From: JAEZJZ01 sp050949055
Lineage (GTDB): Bacteria > Bacillota > UBA994 > UBA5500
DNA: 64,000 nt
Direction of reading: 5' to 3'
NCBI GenBank assembly: GCA_050949055.1
Contig: JBMNFA010000007.1
Location: 122,791 to 186,790, forward strand
The translations under genes were made by a program, and so were the position numbers. Below, in pieces: positions 1 to 8,327 of this stretch. Numbering within the stretch: position 1 is the stretch's first letter; the number at the start of each line of letters is the position of its first letter. The notes under the pieces were generated by a model that was not told where the DNA came from, ran no database searches, and saw only the letters and a program-made list of their open reading frames with translations.

Positions 1-443
1 CAGTCTATCTGGTGGATGTGCAACCCGGCCAGGCGGCAGCTGTGACCGCCATCCCCTTGCAGTCGGGCATTCCCCTGGAACGCTGGACATGCACTCAGGG
101 GTTGGAGGAGGCCTGGCAACGGATCGATAATCGCCAGGGCCGGCCGGCATGGGTGGACCTGGAGGTCCACGTGCCCCAGCCGATCAGCAACCAGGAGATC
201 GCCCGCCTACGCCAAGCCTGGCCCACCTTGATCAACCTGCGGCCGGTGCTGCCTGGCCAGGAGCTGGAAGAGAGGGAGGAGCGTTTGGCGACGCTGGCTC
301 TACCGGACATCTTCGACCGTTTTTATCGCCGTCGACGGAACGGGGCAGCGCCGTCCGCCGAGCTGGTGCAGATGTTTGTGCAATTGGCCGACGCGGTGGC
401 GCTGCAACAAGACGAAGGGCAGGAAGGAGGCGGCGTGCGGTGA
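1..443 (+). CDS. sbcD: Exonuclease SbcD, C-terminal part (5' end cut by window)
   Basis: The reading frame is open from the first base, so only the last ~147 residues of a roughly 400-residue protein are present. SbcD is the Mn-dependent nuclease subunit of the SbcCD (Mre11-Rad50-like) complex, which trims hairpins and blocked DNA ends. The phosphoesterase motifs lie outside the window. What remains is the C-terminal capping region, with the family-type stretch PLERWTCTQGLEEAW followed by a short acidic/Gln-rich tail. The assignment rests mainly on this stretch and on the overlapping sbcC gene: the stop codon TGA at 441-443 overlaps the GTG start of sbcC at 440, the usual translationally coupled arrangement. 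Confidence 0.88.
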   Translation, partial: VYLVDVQPGQAAAVTAIPLQSGIPLERWTCTQGLEEAWQRIDNRQGRPAWVDLEVHVPQPISNQEIARLRQAWPTLINLRPVLPGQELEEREERLATLALPDIFDRFYRRRRNGAAPSAELVQMFVQLADAVALQQDEGQEGGGVR

Positions 444-3400
444 GACCATTACGACTGCAATTGGCAGGCCTGAACAGCTTCAAAGAGATGCAGGAGATCG
501 ATTTCTCCCGGCTGTGCCAAGGGAATGTATTTGGCATTTTCGGCCCCACCGGCAGCGGCAAGTCCACCATCATCGATGCCATCACCCTGGCGCTCTACGG
601 TACGGTGGAACGAGCCAACCGCCGCACCCAAGGAATCGTCAATCAGGCGCTGGCGGAAGCCAGTGTGCTCTTTGAGTGGCAGCTCGGCAGCGATGAGCAG
701 CAAAAGACCTATCGGGTGGAGCGGAAGTACATAACCAAGGATGACAGTGTCAACTGTCGCCTGGCGCGCTTGTCTGAGCTGCAGGGGGAAGAGGCGGTAG
801 TATTGGCGGATAAGGCTTCTCAGGTGGATCAGGCGGTACAGGAGATATTGGGGCTGAGCAAGGATGACTTTACCCGGGCAGTCGTCTTGCCGCAGGGTCG
901 CTTCGCCGAGTTTCTCACCCTGCAGGGAACTGAGCGACGTCGTATGCTGGAGCGGATCTTCGGATTGGAGCAATTTGGCGAGCAGTTGCACCGTCTGACG
1001 GGAGAGCGCCTGCGGGCGGCGGAGGCAAGCCTGGAAAATACCATTCATTCTCAGGAGATGCTGGGTGCGGCCAAGGAACAGGACGTGAAGGCAGCAGAGC
1101 TCAACGTAGGCGAATGCACTGCCCATCTTGCCGACTGCAGGCAGGTGGCTGCTGAGGCAAAGGCCAAGCAGGAACGGTTCGGCCGGGTGCGGGAGAAGCA
1201 GCAGGAGCTCTGCCGGGTGGAGGAATCGCTGCATCAACTGCATCAGCAGGATGCAGCCATTCACAGCCTGGAGCAGAAGCTGGAGCGGCACGAGGCAGCT
1301 CAGCGGGTGGCTGCTGCTCTGCAGGCAGCCGATGCGGCAGAGCTGCGTGAACAACAGGCCAAGGTTGCCTTGGAGAGACTATCTGCGGAAGTCAGCGAGT
1401 TGGAGGAACAGGAGTCCCAGGCAAGGTCCATGTTGGTGGCTGCACAAACGGCAAAAGTGCAACAGGAAGAGCCACTGCTGCAGCGGCTGGAACAACTGAA
1501 ACAGGCACTGAAGCTGGAGCGGCAAGTGGATACCCTTCGTCCCCAACTAAGCAAATGGCAGCAGGTTGAGCTCCAATTGAGCCAGCAACTGCGTCAGCAA
1601 CAGGCCACTTTGCAGGCCGATCGTTTGGCAGCTACAGATTTATCGCAGCAACTGGAACAGATACAATCCGAGCGGTCAAAGAATCAGGTGGACCCGGAAC
1701 AGCGTCAGCAGCTCTCAACTGCGCTGGCTACCCGGGACCGCCTGCGAGCAGCGAGCAGCCTGCTGCAGGAAGTGGAGTCGGAAGTTGCAGAGCGCAGGCA
1801 GCAGTTGGATGCTGCGCGGAGCCAGCTGGCAGCCCTGGCCCAGGAGCAGACCCAGCATCAGCAACAGCAGCAACAGCGGCAACAGGCGATAGTGCAGCTG
1901 GCAGAACAGGAAACCGCACCGGTGGATAGCCAGCAGATAGAAGAGGCTCAAGGCTACCTCAGCATCGCGCAGCAACTCACCTATGAGCAGCAACAGCTTG
2001 AGCGGCAGCAGGATGAGACCAGCCGGTTGGACCAATCAATCCAGCACCAACAAGCTGGCATTCAGTCCAGCCAGCAGCAGCTGGCCGAAGCCGCAGCCGC
2101 CCTACGGGAGACGACAGCAGAGGTAATCAGCAGGGAGCAGGCGTTGGAGCGCCTGCGGGACGAGGATAGAGCGGCTTTGCTGGCGCAACAACTGCAGCCG
2201 GGTCAACCATGCCCGGTCTGCGGTTCGCTGTCGCATCCGCATCCATCCATGCCCCAGGATAGCCAGCTCTTGGTTCACGCCCAGGAGCAACTGCAGTTGG
2301 CACGCCAACAGCTGCAGTCGGCACAAGAACAGCTGTCCCACCTACGGGCGACCCTAGCACAGCAGGAGGCTGAGCTGGCTCGGCAACAGATCTCTTGGGA
2401 GGCAGCTGTGTCAGAACAGCAGACAATGGCATCCAAAATTGAACAGCAGTTGGGACGATTACCAGAAGCTTGGGTCGACAGTGGTGACTGCATATCCGTG
2501 ACCGCGCTTGCACAAGCTCACTGGCGGCGGCTGAGTCAGCAGCTGGCCGAGCGTTCGCAGTGGCAGCAGGCCTGGGATGAGGGCAATCGGTTGCTGCAGC
2601 AATGCTCAAGGCTGGTGGAGAACACCAAGCAACAGATACAACTGCAGGAGCAGACGGTAGAAAGCCAGGAGCGCGAGCTGGCCCGCCAGGCCAGCAAGGG
2701 ATACCAGTTGGGCCAGCAGGTGGCTGCTTTGCAGCAGGAGTTGGCAGCACAGGTTGCAGCGCTGGGCGAGGCAGATCTGGATATCGTGGAGCAGCGCCAT
2801 CGGGCGATGGACCGTCAGCTGATGCTGCTGGACCGACAGCTGCGCCAGCGCCAAGCGGAACAGACGGCTTTGGAGGATAGACTGCGCCGGGCAGAACAGC
2901 TGGAAGGTGAACTGAAACAGCAACATGTGCAGGTGACTACCGAGTGCCGCCTGGAACAGGCCAAACTGGAGCAGCTAGAGGCGGAGCTTTTGGGGCTGAC
3001 CAATGGTGCCCCGGCAGCAGACCTGCTGCGCTCTGCTGAGCAGACGTTGGCAACCCTGCGCCACAAAGCTGGCGCTGCCCAGACAGCGCTGGAGCAGATA
3101 CAAGGCCAGGCGGCCGCTGCTCGCCAGCAGTTTACTGCAGCGCAGGAAGCTTATCGTCTGGCCAGCGTAGGGCTGAGTGAAGCTGCCGCCGGCCTGGCTA
3201 GTGCCCTGCAGCGGGAGCAGTTCATTACCCGTGGGGAAGCCGAATTGGCGCTGGACTGGGCGGACCTGGTGCCGGAATGGAAACGGCAGATCGAGCAGCA
3301 TCGGCAAGCGGCGAGCAATCTGCGGAATCGGCGGTTGCAGTTGATCAAGGAGCTGGATGGACAATCCATCAGTGAAGAAATGTGGCAACAATTGGTGCGG

Positions 3401-4048
3401 GAAGCCGAGCATGCGGCCGCCGCCCAAGAACAGGCGGTGGTGGCCTTGACCAAGGCCGAGACAGCCCTGGCCGACGTACAGCAGCGACACCTGCAGTGGC
3501 TGGCACTGGAGCAGCAACGAGTGCCGTTGGCTCAGCAAAGGGACCTGTTGGCTGAGTTGTCTTCCCTGCTGCGGGGCAACGCACTGGTGGAGTTCATGGC
3601 CGGCGAGCATCTGGATGCCATCGCTGGCATTGCCACCGACTGGTTGGGCGTGCTGACCGGCCGGCGCTATGCCCTGGAGGTGGCTCCCGATGGTGGCTTT
3701 ATGGTGCGGGATGACGGCAACGGTGGCGAGCGGCGCCCAGTGCATACCCTCTCGGGAGGGGAGACGTTCATCACCTCGCTGGCACTGGCCCTCGCGCTCT
3801 CATCGCAGGTACAGCTGCGGGGCAAGTATCGCCTCGAGTTCTTCTTCCTGGATGAAGGCTTTGGCAGCCTCGATCCTAACCTGCTGGAAGTGGTGATGGG
3901 CTGCCTGGAGCGCATGCAGGGGCAGCAGATGTCCATCGGCATCATCAGCCACGTGCCGGAGCTGAGGGAGCGTATCCTGCGTCAAGTGCTGGTGACTCCT
4001 GCAGAGCAGGGGGGCCGCGGCTCGCGCGTGCAGGTGTGCTTGGGCTGA
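440..4048 (+). CDS. sbcC: Exonuclease subunit SbcC (Rad50-like SMC ATPase)
   Basis: About 1202 residues, a normal SbcC length. Walker A GPTGSGKST lies at ~35-43, and the ABC signature LSGGETF at ~1104 and Walker B FFFLDEGFG at ~1132 close the split ATPase head. Between them are two long, very Gln/Glu/Ala-rich coiled-coil arms interrupted near residue 591 by the zinc hook CPVCG, which dimerises two molecules. SbcC drives the SbcD nuclease in end processing and hairpin cleavage. I chose the GTG start at 440 because GGAGG (426-430) precedes it and the next residues, RPLRLQLAGLNSF, match the conserved N-terminus. An upstream in-frame extension to 149 would merely run through sbcD. The Gln runs reflect CAG-rich coiled coil and need no special explanation. 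Confidence 0.97.
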   Translation: MRPLRLQLAGLNSFKEMQEIDFSRLCQGNVFGIFGPTGSGKSTIIDAITLALYGTVERANRRTQGIVNQALAEASVLFEWQLGSDEQQKTYRVERKYITKDDSVNCRLARLSELQGEEAVVLADKASQVDQAVQEILGLSKDDFTRAVVLPQGRFAEFLTLQGTERRRMLERIFGLEQFGEQLHRLTGERLRAAEASLENTIHSQEMLGAAKEQDVKAAELNVGECTAHLADCRQVAAEAKAKQERFGRVREKQQELCRVEESLHQLHQQDAAIHSLEQKLERHEAAQRVAAALQAADAAELREQQAKVALERLSAEVSELEEQESQARSMLVAAQTAKVQQEEPLLQRLEQLKQALKLERQVDTLRPQLSKWQQVELQLSQQLRQQQATLQADRLAATDLSQQLEQIQSERSKNQVDPEQRQQLSTALATRDRLRAASSLLQEVESEVAERRQQLDAARSQLAALAQEQTQHQQQQQQRQQAIVQLAEQETAPVDSQQIEEAQGYLSIAQQLTYEQQQLERQQDETSRLDQSIQHQQAGIQSSQQQLAEAAAALRETTAEVISREQALERLRDEDRAALLAQQLQPGQPCPVCGSLSHPHPSMPQDSQLLVHAQEQLQLARQQLQSAQEQLSHLRATLAQQEAELARQQISWEAAVSEQQTMASKIEQQLGRLPEAWVDSGDCISVTALAQAHWRRLSQQLAERSQWQQAWDEGNRLLQQCSRLVENTKQQIQLQEQTVESQERELARQASKGYQLGQQVAALQQELAAQVAALGEADLDIVEQRHRAMDRQLMLLDRQLRQRQAEQTALEDRLRRAEQLEGELKQQHVQVTTECRLEQAKLEQLEAELLGLTNGAPAADLLRSAEQTLATLRHKAGAAQTALEQIQGQAAAARQQFTAAQEAYRLASVGLSEAAAGLASALQREQFITRGEAELALDWADLVPEWKRQIEQHRQAASNLRNRRLQLIKELDGQSISEEMWQQLVREAEHAAAAQEQAVVALTKAETALADVQQRHLQWLALEQQRVPLAQQRDLLAELSSLLRGNALVEFMAGEHLDAIAGIATDWLGVLTGRRYALEVAPDGGFMVRDDGNGGERRPVHTLSGGETFITSLALALALSSQVQLRGKYRLEFFFLDEGFGSLDPNLLEVVMGCLERMQGQQMSIGIISHVPELRERILRQVLVTPAEQGGRGSRVQVCLG

Positions 4049-4063
4049 AACTGGAATAAACCG

Positions 4064-4092
4064 CAGGCCAGACATAGAGCATGTCTGGCCTG
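4064..4092 (+). terminator. Hairpin after sbcC
   Basis: Perfect 12-bp inverted repeat (CAGGCCAGACAT, 5-nt loop, complement) starting 16 nt after the sbcC stop. The following bases are AATACTGTTGT, so the U-tract is weak. It is probably the end of the sbcDC transcript, but it could be a protected 3' end instead of a strong intrinsic terminator. Confidence 0.6.
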
Positions 4093-4155
4093 AATACTGT
4101 TGTACAAACGGTCAAATGAGATTCAGAGTAATTGAGAAAGATTTTCAATCAGGGC

Positions 4156-4184
4156 TGGACTTTGCCATCGGCTGTGCATATAAT
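4156..4184 (+). promoter_or_regulatory. Likely feo promoter (TGGACT-17-TATAAT)
   Basis: TATAAT at 4179-4184 with TGGACT 17 bp upstream at 4156-4161 (4 of 6 matches to TTGACA). The -10 is consensus, and the element lies just upstream of the Fur-like box and the palindrome that precede feoA. Confidence 0.55.
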
Positions 4185-4203
4185 GTATACAACCAGGGAT
4201 ATT

Positions 4204-4222
4204 GAAAATGAAAATCAGTCTC
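4204..4222 (+). promoter_or_regulatory. Fur-box-like operator upstream of feoAB
   Basis: GAAAATGAAAATCAGTCTC matches the classical 19-bp Fur box (GATAATGATAATCATTATC) at 15 of 19 positions. It lies about 20 bp downstream of the proposed -10 box, where a bound Fe-Fur repressor would block initiation or clearance. The feo operon that follows fits iron-dependent repression. Confidence 0.6.
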
Positions 4223-4254
4223 GAGTAACTCGCGGCTCTTTTTTTCAGAGTCGA

Positions 4255-4271
4255 TTGAGAACGGTTCTCAA
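4255..4271 (+). promoter_or_regulatory. Perfect 8-1-8 palindrome between Fur-like box and feoA
   Basis: TTGAGAAC-G-GTTCTCAA is a perfect dyad in the feo leader. Its core TGAGAAC-G-GTTCTCA has the 7-1-7 layout of Fur-family operators, so it may be a second Fur-family site. Alternatively it acts as an RNA hairpin close to the ribosome-binding site (AAGGAGGGG at 4275-4283). Confidence 0.45.
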
Positions 4272-4287
4272 ATCAAGGAGGGGTACT

Positions 4288-4536
4288 ATGAGGTTGGCAG
4301 ACCTACGTCCCGGAGAGCGGGCGGTGGTATCCAAAATCATGAACGATACGGTACGAGCCCAAGCGATTCGTTTTGGAATTGCCGAGGGGTCCGAAATCAG
4401 CTGTGAAGAGGTGATCTCTCGCGGCCCGGTGATGATTCGCCGCGGGTTGATGCAGTATGCCATCGGACGCAAGCTGGCTGAACAGATCGCAGTTCATCCC
4501 AGATTTGGTGGGCGGCGTCATCGAGGAGGTAGATAG
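4288..4536 (+). CDS. feoA: Ferrous iron transport protein FeoA
   Basis: An 82-residue SH3-like FeoA protein. The N-terminus MRLADLRPGERAVV and the central RFGIAEGSEI are typical of the family. FeoA is a small cytoplasmic protein needed for full FeoB activity in ferrous iron uptake. I chose ATG 4288 because of the strong site GGAGGGG just upstream; a longer in-frame extension would run through the operator region. feoB starts 4 nt after its stop, so the two are co-translated. The C-terminus is basic (RRHRGGR), an uncommon but small extension. Regulation by iron is suggested by the upstream Fur-like elements. Confidence 0.93.
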   Translation: MRLADLRPGERAVVSKIMNDTVRAQAIRFGIAEGSEISCEEVISRGPVMIRRGLMQYAIGRKLAEQIAVHPRFGGRRHRGGR

Positions 4537-4539
4537 CCA

Positions 4540-6399
4540 ATGGCTGCAGCACTACCAAGCTGTCATGGCCACATAGGGACCCTGAAGATACCCCCGGGGG
4601 CGAAGAAGATTGTTTTGGTGGGCAACCCCAATTGCGGCAAATCCGTGTTTTTCAACGCCTTTACCGGCATGTACGTCGATGTCTCCAACTTTCCCGGGAC
4701 CACAGTGGAGATCACTGCTGCCCCGCTAGGCAAAGACATGTTGATCGATACTCCCGGCGTCTACGGCATATCCAGCTTTAATGACGAAGAGCGGGTGACC
4801 CGGGACATTGTGCTGCAGGCGGACGTGGTGATCAACATTGTCAATGCAGTGCATCTGGAGCGAGACCTGTTCCTGACTCAGCAACTGATCGACCTCGGCA
4901 TTCCCATGGTCGTTGCGCTGAACATGATGGATGAAGTGCGCCACAACGGACTGTACATTGATATCCAGGCCCTCGCCCAGGAGCTGGGGGTTCCAGTAAT
5001 TCCCACGGTGGCCGTCAGCGGTAAGGGAATTAAAGAGGTGAAACAGGCTATTCCCATGGCCCGAGCAGGCCGGGCCAACCCGTTGGTTGTCCAGAGGCTC
5101 CACGATCCGGAGCTGCCCTCCACTGACCGGCGGCAAGCGTTGCTGCTGTTGGAGGACGACCAGGACACCCTTGATTTACTGCAGTTGCCCCCGAGTGGCC
5201 ACAGGGACGCCATTTACACTCAGCGGAGAGAACGGGTTAATGTCGTCGTCTCCCGGGTTCTGCGACAGACCAACAGCGGTGCGTCCTTCGGTGTAATCCT
5301 GGGCCGGCTGATGGTGCGCCCATGGACTGGGATCCCGCTGCTCTTACTCACTTTAGGCGGCATGTACTGGGTCTTAGGGGTGCTGATCGCCGATCGGGTG
5401 GTAGGAATCACCGAAGAAACGATTATGCAGGGGCTGTATGAACCCTTCATCCGCAATCTAATCGGAGGCTGGCTTAACCCCGCCAGCGCCCTCGGGCACA
5501 TCCTGATCGGCGAGTTCGGTGTCTTGACTATGACTGTCACTTATGTGCTGGGTCTGCTGTTGCCCTTGGTGATCGGTTTCTATCTGTTGCTGTCCCTCAT
5601 GGAGGATTCTGGGTACTTACCCCGGGTGGCAGTGCTGGTGGATAAAGCCCTGACCAAGATCGGCCTCAACGGGCGGGCTGTTATTCCGTTGATCCTGGGC
5701 TTTGGGTGCGTGACCATGGCCACCATCACCACCCGGTTGTTGGGTTCGAAGCGGGAGCGGATGATCGCCATCGCCCTGCTCGCGCTGACCATTCCCTGCT
5801 CCGCGCAACTGGGTGTGATCACCGGGATGATCGCTCCCTTGGGATGGAAGTACATCAGTATCTATCTGATCACAATTCTGGCTGTATTCGCCATAGTTGG
5901 CACCCTGCTAAACAAGGTATTGCCCGGGAAATCGACCGATCTGTTTATCGACCTCCCGCCCATTCGTTGGCCGCAGGCGGGCAACGTGCTGAAGAAGACG
6001 CTGAACAAGTCGTACCTATTCATTCTGGAGGCCGCTCCCCTGTTTGCCTTAGGTGCGCTGTTGATCAGCGTGTTGGAGATCACTGGGCTGCTCACAGCCC
6101 TGCAGAATGTGTTTGCCCCGATCACCGTTGGCTGGTTGGGCCTGCCCAAAGAGGCGGCAGTGGCCTTCATCATGGGCATTGTACGCAGGGACTTCGGAGC
6201 AGCCGGGCTGGCAGCGTTGCCGCTGACTGCCGATCAGGTCTTGGTGGCCATGGTGACTATTACCATGTTCGTGCCTTGTATTGCTTCGGTGTTGGTGATT
6301 TTCAAGGAGCGCAGCTGGAAGGAATCGCTGGTCCTCTGGCTTAGTTCCTTCCTGGCAGCCTTCCTGGTGGGAGGAGTAGTGGCCCAATTCGTGCTTTAG
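4540..6399 (+). CDS. feoB: Ferrous iron transporter FeoB
   Basis: A 619-residue GTPase-permease that takes up Fe2+ through the cytoplasmic membrane. The N-terminal G domain shows G1 GNPNCGKS (28-35), the switch I Thr in PGTTVE (~53-57), G3 DTPG (70-73) and G4 NMMD (128-131). A linker follows, then roughly eight hydrophobic segments with the two Gate-type repeats from ~residue 260 to the end. The length is on the short side for FeoB (often 650-770), mainly because the helical linker after the G domain is compact. The start is ATG 4540 with GAGGAGGTAGA upstream, 4 nt after feoA. A 55-residue Cys-rich gene follows 14 nt downstream, forming a three-gene operon. Confidence 0.97.
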   Translation: MAAALPSCHGHIGTLKIPPGAKKIVLVGNPNCGKSVFFNAFTGMYVDVSNFPGTTVEITAAPLGKDMLIDTPGVYGISSFNDEERVTRDIVLQADVVINIVNAVHLERDLFLTQQLIDLGIPMVVALNMMDEVRHNGLYIDIQALAQELGVPVIPTVAVSGKGIKEVKQAIPMARAGRANPLVVQRLHDPELPSTDRRQALLLLEDDQDTLDLLQLPPSGHRDAIYTQRRERVNVVVSRVLRQTNSGASFGVILGRLMVRPWTGIPLLLLTLGGMYWVLGVLIADRVVGITEETIMQGLYEPFIRNLIGGWLNPASALGHILIGEFGVLTMTVTYVLGLLLPLVIGFYLLLSLMEDSGYLPRVAVLVDKALTKIGLNGRAVIPLILGFGCVTMATITTRLLGSKRERMIAIALLALTIPCSAQLGVITGMIAPLGWKYISIYLITILAVFAIVGTLLNKVLPGKSTDLFIDLPPIRWPQAGNVLKKTLNKSYLFILEAAPLFALGALLISVLEITGLLTALQNVFAPITVGWLGLPKEAAVAFIMGIVRRDFGAAGLAALPLTADQVLVAMVTITMFVPCIASVLVIFKERSWKESLVLWLSSFLAAFLVGGVVAQFVL

Positions 6400-6412
6400 G
6401 AAGGTGAAGCAG

Positions 6413-6580
6413 ATGTCGGCAGCAAGCAACGAGCAGGTTCTCTGTCCTACCTGCAATCTGACAGTCAAAGCTGGGACAGTGCGTTGTCCTCGCTGCAACC
6501 AGCTCCTGATGGTGGCGCTGCAGTGTAATGGCAACTGTCGCACCTGTGCCAGCAAATGTCCACCGTCTGGAAAGGAGTAG
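6413..6580 (+). CDS. 55-residue Cys-rich zinc-ribbon-like protein downstream of feoB
   Basis: A short gene easily missed by length filters. It starts ATG 6413 after GGAAGGTGA and ends TAG 6580. The product has eight cysteines: C11/C14 and C25/C28 form CPTC and CPRC knuckles like a zinc ribbon or rubredoxin fold, and C38, C42, C45 and C49 form a second cluster near the C-terminus (CNGNCRTCASKC). It begins 14 nt after the feoB stop and is followed by a hairpin, so it belongs to the feo operon. Small third-position Feo proteins (FeoC types) may carry Cys motifs and modulate FeoB. This one could do the same, or bind a metal or Fe-S cluster, but the sequence alone does not settle it. I do not recognise it as a named family. 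Confidence 0.8.
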   Translation: MSAASNEQVLCPTCNLTVKAGTVRCPRCNQLLMVALQCNGNCRTCASKCPPSGKE

Positions 6581-6616
6581 CCTGACCAGCCGGTGTCCAG
6601 TCTCCCCCATAGATAG

Positions 6617-6666
6617 AAAAAGATCAGGCCGGTTTCAGCCCCTCTGCTGAACCGGCCTGATCTTTC
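6617..6666 (-). terminator. Terminator between feo operon and methionine gamma-lyase
   Basis: Stem of ~17 bp (6621-6638 with 6647-6663, one bulged T). Read on the minus strand it is followed by TTTTT (complement of 6617-6621), an intrinsic terminator for the converging lyase gene. On the plus strand the tail is only TTTC, so it may work less well for the feo operon. Confidence 0.8.
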
Positions 6667-6674
6667 AGGGCTAA

Positions 6675-7871
6675 TTACAGAGTGTCCAGAACAGCTTTCA
6701 GATCTGCGATGATGTCCTCCACATCCTCCAAGCCGACGGAGAGCCTGACCAACCCATCGCTGATGCCGGCGGCCTCGCGTTCCTCCTGGGAGTAGGGGGA
6801 ATGGGTCATCGAGGCCGGATGCTGGATCAGGGTTTCGGCATCTCCCAAGCTGACTGCCAGCGTACATAGCTGGACGTTGTTCATCAGGTGCTTGCCTGCT
6901 GCCATGCCGCCGCGGACCTCGAAGGCGATCATTGCTCCCGGGAGCCGCATCTGCCGTTGAGCCAGCTCGTATTGCGGGAAGCTCTTCAGCCCTGGATAGA
7001 AGACCTTCTCCACAGCTGGGTGTTGCTCCAAGAATTCGGCCACCTGCATGGCGTTTTTGCAGTGCTTTTCCATGCGGATCTGCAGGGTTTTCATGCCGCG
7101 GCAGATCAGGTAAGCGTCGAAGGGGCTGAGCACCGCACCGGTCATATCCTTAACGCCAAACAACCTCACCTGGTCGATGAACTGCTTCTTGCCTGCGACC
7201 ACGCCGGCGATGACATCACCATGCCCGTTCAAGTACTTGGTGGCCGAATGCAGCACCACGTCTGCCCCCAGCTCGATCGGTCTCTGCAGGTAAGGCGTAC
7301 AGTAGGTATTGTCCACGAACACCAGACAATCAGGGTTCTCATGGGCAATCTGGCTGATGGCGGCAATGTCGGCAATATCCATGGTGGGGTTGGCTGGCGA
7401 CTCCAGGTACACCACTTTGGTGTTTGGCCGCATGGCGTGGCGTACGTTCTCCGGATCGCGCATGTCCACAAAGGTTACCTCCACCCCATAGCGGCTGATG
7501 CCATGGTTGAGAAAAGCGAAGGTACAGCCATACAAGGTGGTTGCTGCCACCACATGATCCCCTGCAGCCAGCGCTGTCCAGAGGGCCGAAGTGATCGCGC
7601 CCATTCCTGAGGCTTGGGACATGGCTGCTTCTGCACCTTCCAGGAGGGCTATCTTCTCTTCAAACTCATTGCTGTTGGGGTTGCCCAACCGGGTATAGAT
7701 GTAGCCGCTCTCTTCCAGGGCGAATCTTCTGCCCCCCTGTTCCGCCGATTCGAAAACAAAGGTTGAAGCCTGGTAGATGGGGGTGGCTAGCGCCCCGGCC
7801 GCATTGTCCGCATGTCCACCATGGATCGCCCTGGTGGCAAAGCCCATGTTCTGTAGGTCAAGCTTGCTCAA
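6675..7871 (-). CDS. mdeA: Methionine gamma-lyase
   Basis: A 398-residue PLP enzyme of the Cys/Met metabolism family that cleaves L-methionine to methanethiol, 2-oxobutyrate and ammonia. Several features separate it from cystathionine synthases and lyases. YGCTFAF places Cys116 and Tyr114 where the well-studied Pseudomonas enzyme has them. KDMTGAVLSP at ~241-250 matches the substrate-recognition Lys-Asp-Met. The PLP lysine lies in SATKYLNGHGD (K212). The start is TTG 7871 preceded by AAGGAGGTATAACAA. It is transcribed alone, convergent with the feo operon. No S-box or T-box is visible in its 5' region. Cysteine or homocysteine could also be substrates, as in other members. Confidence 0.92.
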   Translation of the reverse strand: MSKLDLQNMGFATRAIHGGHADNAAGALATPIYQASTFVFESAEQGGRRFALEESGYIYTRLGNPNSNEFEEKIALLEGAEAAMSQASGMGAITSALWTALAAGDHVVAATTLYGCTFAFLNHGISRYGVEVTFVDMRDPENVRHAMRPNTKVVYLESPANPTMDIADIAAISQIAHENPDCLVFVDNTYCTPYLQRPIELGADVVLHSATKYLNGHGDVIAGVVAGKKQFIDQVRLFGVKDMTGAVLSPFDAYLICRGMKTLQIRMEKHCKNAMQVAEFLEQHPAVEKVFYPGLKSFPQYELAQRQMRLPGAMIAFEVRGGMAAGKHLMNNVQLCTLAVSLGDAETLIQHPASMTHSPYSQEEREAAGISDGLVRLSVGLEDVEDIIADLKAVLDTL

Positions 7872-8327
7872 TTGTTATACCTCCTTACCGGTTTGGTGCC
7901 AGAACGCACCGATCAACGTCAGTCTGTTGAGAGTTTTTGGAACAAATTATCAGGGAAGGGGCATGCCCCTGCCATGAATGCGCCCACACTGATCATGATA
8001 TTACATTTACTCTCTTCTTGACAGTCTGTTCCATCATCGCTAGTGAACAAACAGAGAGCAGTTTGGTCAGCGCATAACAAGCTCTCTCCAGGGGGAAGGA
8101 TATCTCCCGCCCGTTATGCCCAAACTTAGCGCAAGCGGCAAGCGCGACCTGATTAAGGCACGGCGGGGCTGGCACCCGTAGGTACCATTTTCTCGCATGA
8201 ACGGCCTTGGCTGGAGACTGGGTCGCATATAGATTACCTGATATTGCAATAGTAAAAATCGGGTCGCTTGACCCGTGGTCACCTTAACCTGGGTGCTTGG
8301 AAATCATCAAACGAGGAGTGATCATCA
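7872..8327. other. 456-bp divergent intergenic region
   Basis: Separates the lyase (minus) from the WrbA-type gene (plus). Two short minus-strand frames here have no plausible product. Visible structure: a palindrome AGGGGCATGCCCCT (7959-7972) and a short hairpin CGGGTC-GCTT-GACCCG (~8260-8275). I found no convincing -35/-10 pair, T-box or riboswitch core. Confidence 0.5.

Noticed and set aside
449..1354. ~300-codon minus-strand frame within sbcC
   Set aside because: Leu/Gln-rich translation produced by the CAG-rich coiled coil of sbcC; no RBS or homologous motif.
1840..1900. CAG-rich run in sbcC considered as a microsatellite
   Set aside because: It encodes Gln-rich coiled coil in frame and similar composition extends over the whole arm region; no pure long tandem array.
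6049..6867. Minus-strand frame spanning the end of feoB and the lyase terminator
   Set aside because: Overlaps two well-supported genes and a terminator, with no recognisable domain.
6888..7610. 240-codon plus-strand frame inside the methionine gamma-lyase gene
   Set aside because: Antisense shadow of a clearly conserved enzyme; its start lacks a good site.
8120..8200. Possible T-box-like sequence near GGTACC
   Set aside because: The conserved T-box core GGGTGGNACCGCG is absent on either strand and there is no specifier-loop or terminator pairing.
7993..8282. Two short minus-strand frames in the gap upstream of the lyase
   Set aside because: No convincing RBS, composition not gene-like, and no shared motifs with known small proteins.
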